Shown: positions 52,142 through 62,008 of the stretch, piece by piece
Layout: each line of letters begins with the position of its first letter
Numbering within the stretch: position 1 is the stretch's first letter
Assembly: GCF_001902295.1 (NCBI RefSeq)
Contig: NZ_CP018335.1
Location: forward strand, 1,984,001-2,048,000
Direction: 5' to 3'
Length of the DNA: 64,000 nucleotides
Origin: Clostridium kluyveri
GTDB lineage: Bacteria > Bacillota > Clostridia > Clostridiales > Clostridiaceae
Notes under the pieces: generated by a model
Database searches by the model: none
Told to the model about the DNA's origin: nothing
The model's input: the letters and a program-made list of their open reading frames with translations, nothing else
Made by a program: the position numbers and the translations under genes

Positions 52142-53575
52142 CTATCCCCTTAAAGATGTTTCTCCCATTAAATATTCGTCCACACTTTTTGCTACTTTTC
52201 TTCCATCATTTAATGCCCATACTACAAGAGACTGTCCCCGTCTCATATCACCAGCTACAAATATTCCCTCTTTTTCAGTCATATAATTTTCATCAGCTAT
52301 TACATTTCCCCTGGCATCAAATTTTACTCCAAGTTCTTCCAACAGCCCTTCATGTTGAGGATGAAGGAATCCCATAGCTAAAAGAACCATATCCACTGGC
52401 TGTTGAAACTCCGTGCCAGGAACTTCCTCCATTATCATCCTGCCATTGTCATTTTTCCATTGAACCTTTACGCCTTCAAGAGCTTTTAATACTCCCTTTT
52501 CCCCTATGAACTTTTTAGTGCTTACACACCACTCTCTAATACATCCTTCTTCGTGAGAAGTTGTTACTTTAAGAGTTTTAGGGAATATTGGCCAAGGCAT
52601 TTTGTCATCTCTCTCCACTGGAGGTTTTGGCATAACTTCATATTGATAAACAGCTTTGGCCCCTTGTCTTATGGAAGTACCTATACAATCCGATCCTGTA
52701 TCTCCTCCACCGATAACTACTACTATTTTCCCTTCTGCAGTTACACTTTTCCCCTTAATGGATTTTTTTGACACTCTTTTATTCTGCTGCTTTAAAAAAT
52801 CCACTGCAAAATATACCCCTTCAAGTTCTCTTCCTTCAATATTAAGATTCCTTGGAATAGTAGAACCTCCTGTTAAAACTACTGCATCAAAATTTTTCAA
52901 AAGTTCACAGGTAGAGTAATTTACTCCCACATTGGTATTGGTTTTAAAAACTATTCCCTCTTCTTTCATTATATTTATTCTTCTAGCTACCACATATTTT
53001 TCCAGTTTAAAATCAGGAATACCATACCTTAGTAATCCCCCTGGCTCATCCTCTCTTTCAAATACAGTAACACTATGACCTACAGAGTTAAGTTCTGCAG
53101 CTGCAGCAAGCCCAGAAGGTCCTGAACCTATTACAGCTATACATTTCCCCGTTCTTACCTTTGGAAGAACAGGTTGTACCCAGCCTTTCTCAAAAGCTTT
53201 TTCTATTATATTAAGCTCTATTTCCCTCACTGATATAGGTTCTCTGTTTACTCCAAGAGTACAAGAGCCTTCACAGAGCGCAGGACATATCCTTCCTGTA
53301 AATTCTGGAAAAGTATTGGTAAGGGAAAGTCTCTCAAATGCTTTTTTCCATTCACCTTTATATATGAAATCATTCCAATCTGGAATTAAATTTTGAATAG
53401 GACACGCCCAATTGCAAAAAGGAGTGCCACAATCCATACATCTTGCTGACTGTAAATTCAATTTATCCTCTGGAAATTTATAATATACTTCCTTATAATC
53501 TTTAATTCTTTCTTCTACTGCCCTCTTCTTTGGATTTTCTCTTTCATATTCTTTAAAACCAGTTAATTTTCCCAT
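52142..53575 (-). CDS. gltD: Glutamate synthase (NADPH) small subunit GltD
   Basis: 477 aa. N-terminal Fe-S domain with SARCMDCGTPFCNWACPIQN and CPALCEGSCTLG cysteines; FAD motif GSGPSGLAAAAEL; NADPH motif GGGDTGSDC; C-terminal FVAGDMRRGQSLVVWAL. It passes electrons from NADPH to GltB. ATG 53575 with AGGAGGTATATT, 10 bp after the gltB stop; same operon. Confidence 0.96.
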   Translation of the reverse strand: MGKLTGFKEYERENPKKRAVEERIKDYKEVYYKFPEDKLNLQSARCMDCGTPFCNWACPIQNLIPDWNDFIYKGEWKKAFERLSLTNTFPEFTGRICPALCEGSCTLGVNREPISVREIELNIIEKAFEKGWVQPVLPKVRTGKCIAVIGSGPSGLAAAAELNSVGHSVTVFEREDEPGGLLRYGIPDFKLEKYVVARRINIMKEEGIVFKTNTNVGVNYSTCELLKNFDAVVLTGGSTIPRNLNIEGRELEGVYFAVDFLKQQNKRVSKKSIKGKSVTAEGKIVVVIGGGDTGSDCIGTSIRQGAKAVYQYEVMPKPPVERDDKMPWPIFPKTLKVTTSHEEGCIREWCVSTKKFIGEKGVLKALEGVKVQWKNDNGRMIMEEVPGTEFQQPVDMVLLAMGFLHPQHEGLLEELGVKFDARGNVIADENYMTEKEGIFVAGDMRRGQSLVVWALNDGRKVAKSVDEYLMGETSLRG

Positions 53576-53585
53576 AATATACCTC

Positions 53586-56500
53586 CTACATATTAGAAGC
53601 AGCAGCTGCTTCTGATTTTTGTTGTTCAAGTATAAGTTTATATGCAGTAGGTATTACTTTCTTAAATTTGGTTTTATAAGTATTCCATTGATTAAGAATT
53701 TTTTCAGCCTTTGCACTATCTGTATATTTATAATGTTCCTTCAACAGACTATCTATCATTTCCATATCGTCACTATCTAAATTCTCCTGAATTTCTACCA
53801 TTTCCATGTTGCATTTATCATTGAAAGAATTATCTTCATCCAGTACATAGGCTATACCGCCACTCATACCAGCTGCAAAATTTCTACCCATTTTACCTAT
53901 AATAACTACTACTCCTCCAGTCATATATTCACAGCCGTGATCTCCAACACCTTCCACTACTGCCAAGGCCCCACTATTTCTTACAGCAAATCTTTCTCCT
54001 ACACTTCCATTTAAGAACAGCTTTCCAGATGTAGCTCCATATAGAATAGTATTTCCCGCTATAATATTATTTTCTTCTACAAAAGTTGCTTCTTCTGGAG
54101 TTTTAATAATAACTTTACCTCCTGATAGTCCTTTGCCCACATAATCGTTGGCATCACCTTCCAATGTCAAAGTAAGTCCACGTACTCCAAAAGCACCAAA
54201 GCTTTGTCCTGCAGAGCCTTTAAAATTTATTGTAATAGTATCTTCAGGTAGTCCAACACTTCCATACTTTTTAGCAATTGTACCACTTAACATTATACCT
54301 ACTGAACGATTTACATTTTTTATCTCCATGTTAATATCAACTTTAGATTTATCTGCTATTGCTTTCTTTGACATTTCAATAAGTTTATAGTCTAGTGCTT
54401 CACTAAGCCCATGATCCTGAGGTATTACACAATAAGATTTAATTCTCTTTGGCATATATGGTTTATACAAAATTGAAGATAAATCCAGTCCCTTGGCTTT
54501 CCAATGGTCAATAGCATCCTTTGTTTCTACCATATCTACCCTTCCAACCATTTCATTTACTGTTCTAAAACCAAGTTTAGCCATATATTCTCTTACTTCT
54601 TGTGCAATAAAAGTAAGGAAATTTATTATATATTCAGGTTTACCTTTAAAATTCTTTCTAAGTTCCGGATCCTGCGTAGCTATACCCATGTCACAGGTAT
54701 TTTTATGACATTTTCTAAGCATAGTACATCCCATTACTACAAGAGCTGTAGTTGCAAATCCAAACTCTTCTGCTCCAAGCAGGGCTGCAATAATTACATC
54801 TCTTCCGGTCTTTAACTGTCCATCAGTTTGAATCCTCACCCTGCTTCTTAAATCATTTAATAAAAGTACCTGCTGGGTTTCTGATAGCCCAAGTTCCCAA
54901 GGTATTCCCGCATGTTTAATAGATGAAATTGGTGATGCCCCTGTGCCACCATCATGTCCACTTATTAATATCAAATCTGCATGAGCCTTTGCCACTCCTG
55001 CGGCAATTGTTCCTACCCCTACCTCTGAAACCAATTTAACACTGACACTTGCTTGGGGGTTTACATTTTTCAAATCATATATAAGCTGTGCCAAATCCTC
55101 TATGGAATAAATATCATGATGAGGAGGTGGCGAAATAAGATCTATTCCAGGCGTTGAGTGTCTCGTCTTTGCAATATATTTATCTACTTTTCTCCCTGGA
55201 AGCTGTCCACCTTCACCTGGTTTTGCCCCTTGAGCCATTTTAATTTGAAGTTCATCTGCATTAACTAAGTATTCAGTAGTTACTCCAAAACGTGCTGAAG
55301 CCACTTGTTTTATAGCACTTCTTTTGGAATCACCATTAGGTTCAAGTATATACCTTTCAGGATCTTCTCCACCTTCTCCTGTATTACTTCTTCCCCCTAT
55401 TCTATTCATAGCTATAGCTATGGTTTCATGAGCTTCCTTACTTATAGACCCAAAAGACATAGCTCCAGTACAAAATCTTTTAAGTATTTCACTTGTTGGT
55501 TCAACTTCTTCTATTGGAATTTCTTTTCCTTTTTTAAGTTTAAATAGTCCTCTTATTGTACATAAATGCTCATCTTGATTATTTATTATATCTGCATATT
55601 CCTTATAAAGTCCATAGTTATTGGTTCTAGATGCAACTTGAAGCTTATATATGGTATCAGGGTTAAAGAGGTGAAATTCCCCTCCTTTTCTCCATGAATA
55701 ATTACCCCCTACATCCAGCTGAGAAACAGGTTTTCTTATTTTATTAAATGCATTGTTATGTCTTGTAAGTACTTCCTGAGCTATTACGTCAATGCCAACT
55801 CCCCCTATTCTAGAAGGCATTCCTTCAAAATACTTATCTATAAACTCTGAATCCAGTCCTATAGCCTCAAATATCTGTGCCCCATGATAACTTTGGAGAG
55901 GAGATATACCCATTTTTGATAAAACTTTAAGTATACCCTTATTTACAGCTTTAATGTAATTTTTCTTTGCCTCCTCCGGTGTAATATCCTTCATATCACC
56001 ATCTTTTATCATCTGATCTATAGTCTGATATACCAGATAAGGGTTAACTGCTGAAGCACCACAGCCTACAAGTAGTGCAAAATGCATAGTTTCTCTTGCT
56101 TCTCCTGTTTCTACTATAATTGAAACCTTTGTACGACTCTTTTCCCTGATAAGGTGATGTTGTACAGCTGACACTGCCAGAAGGCTTGGTATAGCCGCTT
56201 CATAGGAATCTACATTCTTATCGCTGAGCACTAGTATATTGTAGCCTTCCTTTATTCTCTTTGACGCCCTCTCACAAATCTTTTTAAGAGCTTCTTTAAA
56301 TCCCTCTATTCCCATATCATATTTAAAAGTGATAGGTACCGTTGTAGTCTTGAAATTTTTATCTCTTAAACTCTTTATTTTTGATATTTCCTCATCTGTT
56401 AGTGTAGGACTGTATATTTCTATAAAAGGATCAATTGAAATTTCAGTATTTAATACATTTGCCTGAGTAGAACCTATATAATTAAAAAGTGACATTACAA

Positions 56501-58115
56501 GTCTTTCCCTCATAGGGTCTATAGGAGGATTAGTTACCTGGGCAAAAAGTTGTTTAAAATAAGAAAATAATAACTGACTTTTATTTGAAAGCACTGCAAA
56601 AGGTGCATCATTTCCCATAGAACCCACTGGCTCTTTACCATCCTTTGACATAGGCTCTATTATTCTCTTTAAATCTTCAATAGTATATCCAAAAGCTTGT
56701 TGTTTTTCCTTTAATACATCAGGAGTTATTTCCTCTTTTTCCTTAACAGAACTGAACATGTCAAGGGTAAACCTTAGCTTTTTCAATATTTCCCCATAAG
56801 GCTTCATTTTACATATTTTTTCTTTCAATTCCTTATCCTTAATGATTTTTCCCTTTTCAGTGTCTACAACAAACATTTCTCCTGGTTTTAGTTTTCCTTT
56901 TTCTGCTATATCACTTTCTTTAAATTCAAGTACTCCAACTTCCGATGCCATTACCACCAGTCCACTTTTTGTCACTATATATCTTGCAGGCCTCAAGCCA
57001 TTTCTATCTAAGGTAGCACCTACTTGTATACCATCAGAAAAAGAAACCGCAGCAGGTCCGTCCCATGCCTCTATTAATGAACCATGATATTCATAAAAAT
57101 CCTTTTTGTACTGTTCCATATGATGGTTTCCAAGCCATGCTTCCGGTATAAGCAGCATAAGTGCATGTGAAAGAGACCTTCCATCTTGATATAACAATTC
57201 CAGTGCATTATCAAGAGAAGCAGAATCACTACTCTGGGAATCCACTATTGGAAAAAGCTTCTGTATATCCTTCCCAAAAGTATCAGATTTAAGTACACCT
57301 TCACGCGCCTTCATCCAGTTCCTATTTCCTCTTATGGTATTTATCTCTCCATTATGGCCAAGATATCTAAAAGGTTGTGCCAAATCCCAGGTAGGGAAAG
57401 TATTGGTACTATACCTTTGATGTACCAGTGCAATAGCACTCTTAAAATTTATATCATTTAAATCAATATAAAACCTTTTTATTTGTTCTGCCAGTAATAA
57501 TCCTTTATAAACTATAGTTCTACTTGAAAGGCTGCATATATAAAAGGATTTTACTGTATCGCCAAGAAGTTTTCCTACTTCATTTTCCACTCTTTTTCTA
57601 ATTACATATAATTTTCTTTCAAATGCATTTTGATCTTTTAAATTTTTTCCTATAAATATCTGTCTTATAATAGGCTCTGTGCCTTTTGCTGTTTCTCCTA
57701 TACTCCTATTGTCAGTTGGAACATCTCTCCATCCTAATACCTTTTGTCCTTCCTCTTCTGTCACTCTTTCAAGTATTCCTTCACACTGCAGTCTTAAAGC
57801 GGTTTCTTTAGGAAAAAACACCATTCCAACAGCATACTCTCCAGACTTCGGTAATTCCATTCCCAAATTGTCACAGCTTATTCTAAAAAATTCATCTGGA
57901 ATTTGAACAAGTATGCCTGCCCCATCTCCAGTTTTAGTATCAGAACCTACTGCCCCTCTGTGAGTTAAATTAACTAAAATTTGAATACCTTTTTTTACAA
58001 TATCATGGGTTTTTTCACCTTTTATACTGGCTATAAAACCCACTCCACAAGAATCCTTCTCATATTCAGGATCATAAAGCCCTTGTTTTGAAGGAAATCC
58101 CAAACTATAATTCAT
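53586..58115 (-). CDS. gltB: Glutamate synthase large subunit GltB
   Basis: 1509 aa. The N-terminal class II glutaminase begins at Cys23 (DSCGVGF) after a short propeptide. A central domain follows, then the FMN-binding synthase region (about 790-1180) with ARFGVTTEYLVNADELQIKM and LISGHDGGTGASPISSIKHA. The [3Fe-4S] ligands are in GCTMLRKCHKNTCDMGIATQ. A C-terminal GXGXG beta-helix (about 1250-1450) ends the protein. It makes two glutamates from glutamine and 2-oxoglutarate. Length is normal for bacterial alpha subunits. Confidence 0.97.
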   Translation of the reverse strand: MNYSLGFPSKQGLYDPEYEKDSCGVGFIASIKGEKTHDIVKKGIQILVNLTHRGAVGSDTKTGDGAGILVQIPDEFFRISCDNLGMELPKSGEYAVGMVFFPKETALRLQCEGILERVTEEEGQKVLGWRDVPTDNRSIGETAKGTEPIIRQIFIGKNLKDQNAFERKLYVIRKRVENEVGKLLGDTVKSFYICSLSSRTIVYKGLLLAEQIKRFYIDLNDINFKSAIALVHQRYSTNTFPTWDLAQPFRYLGHNGEINTIRGNRNWMKAREGVLKSDTFGKDIQKLFPIVDSQSSDSASLDNALELLYQDGRSLSHALMLLIPEAWLGNHHMEQYKKDFYEYHGSLIEAWDGPAAVSFSDGIQVGATLDRNGLRPARYIVTKSGLVVMASEVGVLEFKESDIAEKGKLKPGEMFVVDTEKGKIIKDKELKEKICKMKPYGEILKKLRFTLDMFSSVKEKEEITPDVLKEKQQAFGYTIEDLKRIIEPMSKDGKEPVGSMGNDAPFAVLSNKSQLLFSYFKQLFAQVTNPPIDPMRERLVMSLFNYIGSTQANVLNTEISIDPFIEIYSPTLTDEEISKIKSLRDKNFKTTTVPITFKYDMGIEGFKEALKKICERASKRIKEGYNILVLSDKNVDSYEAAIPSLLAVSAVQHHLIREKSRTKVSIIVETGEARETMHFALLVGCGASAVNPYLVYQTIDQMIKDGDMKDITPEEAKKNYIKAVNKGILKVLSKMGISPLQSYHGAQIFEAIGLDSEFIDKYFEGMPSRIGGVGIDVIAQEVLTRHNNAFNKIRKPVSQLDVGGNYSWRKGGEFHLFNPDTIYKLQVASRTNNYGLYKEYADIINNQDEHLCTIRGLFKLKKGKEIPIEEVEPTSEILKRFCTGAMSFGSISKEAHETIAIAMNRIGGRSNTGEGGEDPERYILEPNGDSKRSAIKQVASARFGVTTEYLVNADELQIKMAQGAKPGEGGQLPGRKVDKYIAKTRHSTPGIDLISPPPHHDIYSIEDLAQLIYDLKNVNPQASVSVKLVSEVGVGTIAAGVAKAHADLILISGHDGGTGASPISSIKHAGIPWELGLSETQQVLLLNDLRSRVRIQTDGQLKTGRDVIIAALLGAEEFGFATTALVVMGCTMLRKCHKNTCDMGIATQDPELRKNFKGKPEYIINFLTFIAQEVREYMAKLGFRTVNEMVGRVDMVETKDAIDHWKAKGLDLSSILYKPYMPKRIKSYCVIPQDHGLSEALDYKLIEMSKKAIADKSKVDINMEIKNVNRSVGIMLSGTIAKKYGSVGLPEDTITINFKGSAGQSFGAFGVRGLTLTLEGDANDYVGKGLSGGKVIIKTPEEATFVEENNIIAGNTILYGATSGKLFLNGSVGERFAVRNSGALAVVEGVGDHGCEYMTGGVVVIIGKMGRNFAAGMSGGIAYVLDEDNSFNDKCNMEMVEIQENLDSDDMEMIDSLLKEHYKYTDSAKAEKILNQWNTYKTKFKKVIPTAYKLILEQQKSEAAAASNM

Positions 58116-58143
58116 ATCGTCAGCCCCTATCTAAAAAACTTTT

Positions 58144-58179
58144 GAATAAAAATGCATTTCTCTAAGCCCCAGAAATGCA
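58144..58179 (-). promoter_or_regulatory. Terminator-like hairpin in the gltB leader (attenuator candidate)
   Basis: TGCATTTCT pairs perfectly with AGAAATGCA (58153-58161 and 58171-58179). On the minus strand it is followed by TTTTTATT. It lies between the gltB promoter (58283-58311) and the gltB start, so transcription must pass it; an intrinsic attenuator is likely. Confidence 0.6.
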
Positions 58180-58282
58180 CCTCAAACCTATTCTTCTTTA
58201 TTATCAATAAATACAATAATATCTTTAAATTTTAATTACCTCACATTAAAGCTATCATAAATTTATTAATATTTTAATAATG

Positions 58283-58311
58283 ATTTTATCACATTTTTTT
58301 ATACTATGCAA
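58283..58311 (-). promoter_or_regulatory. Candidate sigma-A promoter of gltBD
   Basis: Minus strand -35 TTGCAT (58306-58311), 17-bp spacer, -10 TAAAAT (58283-58288). It leaves a leader of about 165 nt. The rest of the gap 58312-58550 shows nothing else recognisable. Confidence 0.5.
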
Positions 58312-58554
58312 GTTTTATAAATTATAATTTCACTTTTTTATACAAATTATTTAGTGTCTCAAATCATTTATTTGCACAGAAGTTTTTATTCTTCTACTAT
58401 TATATATATATTTATGTTATAATAATAAATAGTGGTTAATTTGCCCTCAAAAATAAATATAAAAATTCTAAATGAAAAGTAGTATATTCTTGTTATTTAT
58501 GCAAAAATCTATAAATTTAAAACTTTAGCTTTAATATATAATCTGTATTGATAT

Positions 58555-58578
58555 ACCGCCATTAAAAGGTGGTTTTTT
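58555..58578 (+). terminator. Short GC-rich hairpin with T tract before the 165-aa gene
   Basis: CCGCC (58556-58560) pairs with GGTGG (58568-58572, one G-T pair), followed by TTTTTT. It lies 14 bp before the RBS of the next gene, in the sense direction, so it may attenuate that gene. Confidence 0.5.
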
Positions 58579-58604
58579 ATATATAAATAAAAAGGAGATA
58601 TGAT

Positions 58605-59102
58605 ATGTATAAAAAAAATTATAAAATGAAAAAAACAATATCAATGAAAATGTTCATTGCTGAATTTGGAAAAAACTTTTCAGAACATATGAAAAAAAGG
58701 TTGATGGAACTAGATGTAAGATGTGTGTTAACTAGAAAGGAATATGAGAATGTACTTGATTTTAAACACGTTGAACACACTATGTTTGACTGCACCCTAG
58801 ACTCCACTTCAGAACCTTGTCAAAAAGAATATGCTTATGGTCAGCTTATTGTAGTTGAAGATATATTGTATTTTTCAGAAAAATGCATAGAAAACGATAA
58901 GGTTATGCAATCCCCTATTGTAAATGAAATCTATAATTCTTTAGACAGCAAGGATATGATAGTTTTCAATGATACCAACGCAAAAAAAATTGATGACACA
59001 AATATTGATTACGTTATTGATACCATGCTCACAGTCTATCCTGAAGTATCTCAGAAATATAAAGACATTATAAAACATATGAGCTTATATGATGACAAAT
59101 AA
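58605..59102 (+). CDS. Hypothetical protein, 165 aa
   Basis: Not recognised. A basic N-terminus (MYKKNYKMKKTISMKMFIAE) precedes a mixed alpha/beta soluble protein with three cysteines (RCVLTRKEYEN, FDCTLDSTSEPC, EKCIEND) and an acidic middle. No signal peptide or membrane segment is obvious. RBS AAAAGGAGATATGAT. A hairpin with a T tract lies just upstream. Confidence 0.6.
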   Translation: MYKKNYKMKKTISMKMFIAEFGKNFSEHMKKRLMELDVRCVLTRKEYENVLDFKHVEHTMFDCTLDSTSEPCQKEYAYGQLIVVEDILYFSEKCIENDKVMQSPIVNEIYNSLDSKDMIVFNDTNAKKIDDTNIDYVIDTMLTVYPEVSQKYKDIIKHMSLYDDK

Positions 59103-59209
59103 TAATTTAATAAAAACTGTTGTAAGTTTATTAAGGACTTATTCATATAATATAAATAAAAAATAAGTAATATTGAAGTTTAAAAATGCATTTCAGGAGG
59201 TTTATATAA

Positions 59210-59788
59210 ATGAAAACAATATGTGTTTATTCTGGTTCTAATCCCGGTTTACACCCAGAATACCAAAGAAATGCCAGACTCCTTGGCAAAATATTAGTTG
59301 AAAATAAAATAGAATTAATATATGGTGGTTCAAGCGCAGGACTTATGGGAGAAATATCAAAAGAAGTTTTAAAAAATAACGGAAAAGTTACAGGGGTTAT
59401 CCCAAGAGGACTTTTCTCAGGTGAATCAGTTCATAAAAGCTTAACCAGACTTATTGAAGTTAAAGATATGCATGAAAGAAAAAAAGTTATGTCTGATTTA
59501 TCTGATGGATTTATAGCCCTTCCTGGAGGCCTTGGCACTTATGAAGAGTTATTTGAAGTTCTCAGCTGGGCTCAACTTGGCATTCATAAGAAACCTATCG
59601 GATTGTTAAATGTATTAAACTATTTTAACCCTCTTATGACTATGCTTAATACTACCTGTATAGAAGGTTTCATGAACCAATCCAGCTTAAAAATTATTTC
59701 AATATCGGACAACCCTCTCTCATTAATAGAAAAAATGAAAAATTATACTCCTCCTATAATGAAAACTAAATGGCGTGAGTTATCTTAA
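59210..59788 (+). CDS. LOG-family phosphoribohydrolase (TIGR00730)
   Basis: 192 aa. Rossmann-like with TICVYSGSNPG at the start, YGGSSAGLMGEISKE and the LOG signature PGGLGTYEELFEVLSWAQLG. The family cleaves cytokinin riboside 5'-monophosphates or related nucleotides (lysine decarboxylase-like is an old misname). RBS AGGAGG. Terminated by a hairpin shared with panD. Confidence 0.92.
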   Translation: MKTICVYSGSNPGLHPEYQRNARLLGKILVENKIELIYGGSSAGLMGEISKEVLKNNGKVTGVIPRGLFSGESVHKSLTRLIEVKDMHERKKVMSDLSDGFIALPGGLGTYEELFEVLSWAQLGIHKKPIGLLNVLNYFNPLMTMLNTTCIEGFMNQSSLKIISISDNPLSLIEKMKNYTPPIMKTKWRELS

Positions 59789-59804
59789 AATTAAATGAAT
59801 GCAA

Positions 59805-59840
59805 AAAATTAAGCCTACTTAAATAAAGAGGCTTAATTTT
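59805..59840. terminator. Bidirectional terminator, LOG gene / panD
   Basis: A perfect 12-bp stem AAAATTAAGCCT (59805-59816) with 59829-59840, giving A and T tracts on both strands between convergent genes. Confidence 0.8.
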
Positions 59841-59849
59841 ATCCAATTA

Positions 59850-60233
59850 TCATTTTACTTGTCCGTGTTTTTCATAATCAGTTATTTGAAAAATCGAGTT
59901 ATTTTCATCTAAAAATACCACTATGGGTTTATGAGTTTTAGCCTCTTCTTCATCCATTTGACAATAAGTCATTAAAATAACCTTATCTCCTGGCTGTACA
60001 TATCTTGCAGCAGCTCCATTTAAACAGATTACCTTACTTCCTTTTTCCCCTGCTATAACATAAGTTTCAAGTCTGTTTCCATTATTTATATCCACAACTT
60101 GAATCTTTTCATACTCAATTATGTGGGCACTTTCCATAAGCTCTCTATCAATTGTTATACTTCCTACATAATTAAGATTTGCTTCCGTAACAGTAGCTCT
60201 ATGGATTTTAGACTTCAGCATATTTAACTGCAT
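59850..60233 (-). CDS. panD: Aspartate 1-decarboxylase PanD
   Basis: 127 aa. Pyruvoyl enzyme precursor: self-cleavage site Gly24-Ser25 (NYVGSITID), Lys9 and the conserved GDKVILMTYCQM. It makes beta-alanine for pantothenate and CoA. Start at 60233, with GGGAGGAAAACA; the open frame upstream of this is not part of the gene. No panB or panC is nearby. Confidence 0.95.
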   Translation of the reverse strand: MQLNMLKSKIHRATVTEANLNYVGSITIDRELMESAHIIEYEKIQVVDINNGNRLETYVIAGEKGSKVICLNGAAARYVQPGDKVILMTYCQMDEEEAKTHKPIVVFLDENNSIFQITDYEKHGQVK

Positions 60234-60503
60234 TGTTTTCCTCCCATAAAATAAAGTGTAGTTCAAACTTGATACTACCCAGCTTATTTTAACATATACA
60301 AGGCATATATTCAAAAATATATTTAAAAACAACAAATTTTTTATTAATATCTGATTTTCCTTGTAATTTTTATATATTTTTTAAACAATTTTTTCAATAA
60401 CATGTTATTCTAGTTATATGATTAAATTTATAGAAGTATATTTATTTAAATTTTATAAAAAATAAATATATAAATTAAAAAATTGAAGTAGGAGAGATAC
60501 TAT

Positions 60504-61295
60504 ATGAAAATCAAAAAAATTTCAACATTAACTATATTCACCCTGATATTATTAATTATTTTAGTAAACTGTAAAGAACATATTGATAAAATATATACAC
60601 CTTTCAGCTCCACATCTTCAAATTCAAATTCCAGTTATTTAAATAATACCGCCACATCTTCAAATTCAAAAGACATGGCGGAAATGGCCAATATAAATTT
60701 GAGTACTGATATATATCAACAATATTACATAAACAGAGTAACCACTTTTATGAATACATATAGCGGGCATGGAAAAATAATATTCTTAGGAGATAGCTTG
60801 ACAGACATTGCTGAATGGAATGAACTATTGAATAATCCCAATGTATTAAATCGAGGTATAAGTTATGATACAACTTCTGGTGCATTAAATAGAATAAGTG
60901 AAATAACAAGATTAAAACCCAGCAAAATTTTTATTATGCTTGGAATAAATGATATAGGCAAAGGGTTAACATCAAGAAATATAATAAGTAACTACTCTAA
61001 AATACTGGAAAGCATAAAAGAGAATTCCCCCAACACCACCATATATATTCAGAGCGTATTACCTATAAATAAGGATTTATTTAAAACTACTACAAATAGT
61101 AAAGAAATAATAGAGCTAAACAATTCTTTAAAAGAACTTTGCAAAAATTTTGATATTAAATATATAGACTTATACTCTCTTTTTACTTTACCTAATGAAA
61201 ATAAACTTTACAAGGAATATACAGTAGATGGACTACATATAAACGGAAAAGGATATATAGTATGGAGGGATGCAGTTAAAGATTACTGTAAATAA
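60504..61295 (+). CDS. Secreted or membrane-anchored SGNH/GDSL hydrolase
   Basis: 263 aa. The N-terminal hydrophobic segment (residues 8-22) ends LVNC, a weak lipobox, so lipoprotein or membrane anchor is possible. A Ser/Asn-rich linker (SSTSSNSNSSY) follows. Catalytic blocks: FLGDSLTD (Ser), NRGISYDTT (Gly), MLGINDIG (Asn) and VDGLHIN (Asp-x-x-His). It is similar to clostridial acylhydrolases of the GDSL group (esterase/acetylhydrolase); substrate unknown. RBS AGGAGAG. Confidence 0.88.
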   Translation: MKIKKISTLTIFTLILLIILVNCKEHIDKIYTPFSSTSSNSNSSYLNNTATSSNSKDMAEMANINLSTDIYQQYYINRVTTFMNTYSGHGKIIFLGDSLTDIAEWNELLNNPNVLNRGISYDTTSGALNRISEITRLKPSKIFIMLGINDIGKGLTSRNIISNYSKILESIKENSPNTTIYIQSVLPINKDLFKTTTNSKEIIELNNSLKELCKNFDIKYIDLYSLFTLPNENKLYKEYTVDGLHINGKGYIVWRDAVKDYCK

Positions 61296-61321
61296 AACAG
61301 TGTAAATAATTTTTCTTAAAG

Positions 61322-61729
61322 TTAACTTCTATCAGAAAACCATATTTCTATTTCACGTACTGCACTCTCTACACTATCGGAGGAATGAACTGCATTTTCA
61401 GATTTTGATAGTGCAAACTTTCCTCTTATAGTCCCTACATCTGCATCTTTGGGATCTGTAGCTCCATTTATCTTTCGAACTACTTCTACTGCATTGTCTG
61501 ATTCTATAATTAAAGCACAGACTTCACCGCGTGTAATAAAATTAATCAATTCTTCAAAAAAGGGCTTACCTTTATGTTCATTATAATGCTTTTTGGCTAT
61601 ATCTATAGTTGGCTTTACTATCTTTAAAGCAGCTATATGTAAACCTTTTTTTTCATAAACAGATATTATCTCACCCATTAATTTTCTTTCCATGGCATCT
61701 GGTTTTATAAGAACCAATGTCCTTTCCAT
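61322..61729 (-). CDS. ndk: Nucleoside diphosphate kinase
   Basis: 135 aa. MERTLVLIKPDAMERKLMGE, catalytic His in NAVHSSDSVESA (about 115) and the conserved KPFFEELINFITRG. It equalises NTP pools by a phospho-His. The start at 61729 has AGAAGGAAGTGATATAT; the GTG three codons upstream is part of the RBS region. A structured repeat lies directly upstream, so the leader may be structured. Confidence 0.95.
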   Translation of the reverse strand: MERTLVLIKPDAMERKLMGEIISVYEKKGLHIAALKIVKPTIDIAKKHYNEHKGKPFFEELINFITRGEVCALIIESDNAVEVVRKINGATDPKDADVGTIRGKFALSKSENAVHSSDSVESAVREIEIWFSDRS

Positions 61730-61764
61730 ATATATCACTTCCTTCTATTTTTTATCAAGTAATT

Positions 61765-61905
61765 CTTAGGTTCAGGTGGAGTTTGCTGCAGGAACTGCTT
61801 ATCTCCATCTGAACCTTAGAAGAACTTATCCAGGCGCGCAGCAGTGCTTATCTCCCACTTTGAAGAAGATGGGAGTATTAGCTAATTCTAGCGTTCGGAT
61901 AAAAT
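61765..61905. repeat. Structured dispersed repeat, copy 2, upstream of ndk
   Basis: Module 1 is a 19-bp stem with two mismatches (61765-61783 with 61805-61823), containing TTCAG and CTGAA arms and an inner GCAG-GAA-CTGC hairpin. Module 2 (61842-61905) is the homologue of 42729-42791, with the TCCCA/TGGGA inner stem. GC content is well above the flanks. It starts 35 bp upstream of the ndk start. No coding potential is convincing. Confidence 0.55.
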
Positions 61906-61916
61906 ATTCATTAAAA

Positions 61917-61973
61917 TCCATCATATTAAATACTTTATCAATTTATGATAAAGTATTATAAATATAATGGATT
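61917..61973. repeat. Large AT-rich hairpin after the structured repeat
   Basis: AATACTTTATC pairs with GATAAAGTATT around a 7-base loop (centre near 61945), and outer AATCCAT pairs with ATGGATT. Total span about 57 bp. It lacks a clear T run, so its function is open. Confidence 0.45.
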
Positions 61974-62008
61974 CATTTATAAATTTGGATAGTAAAATTA
62001 ATCAGTTA

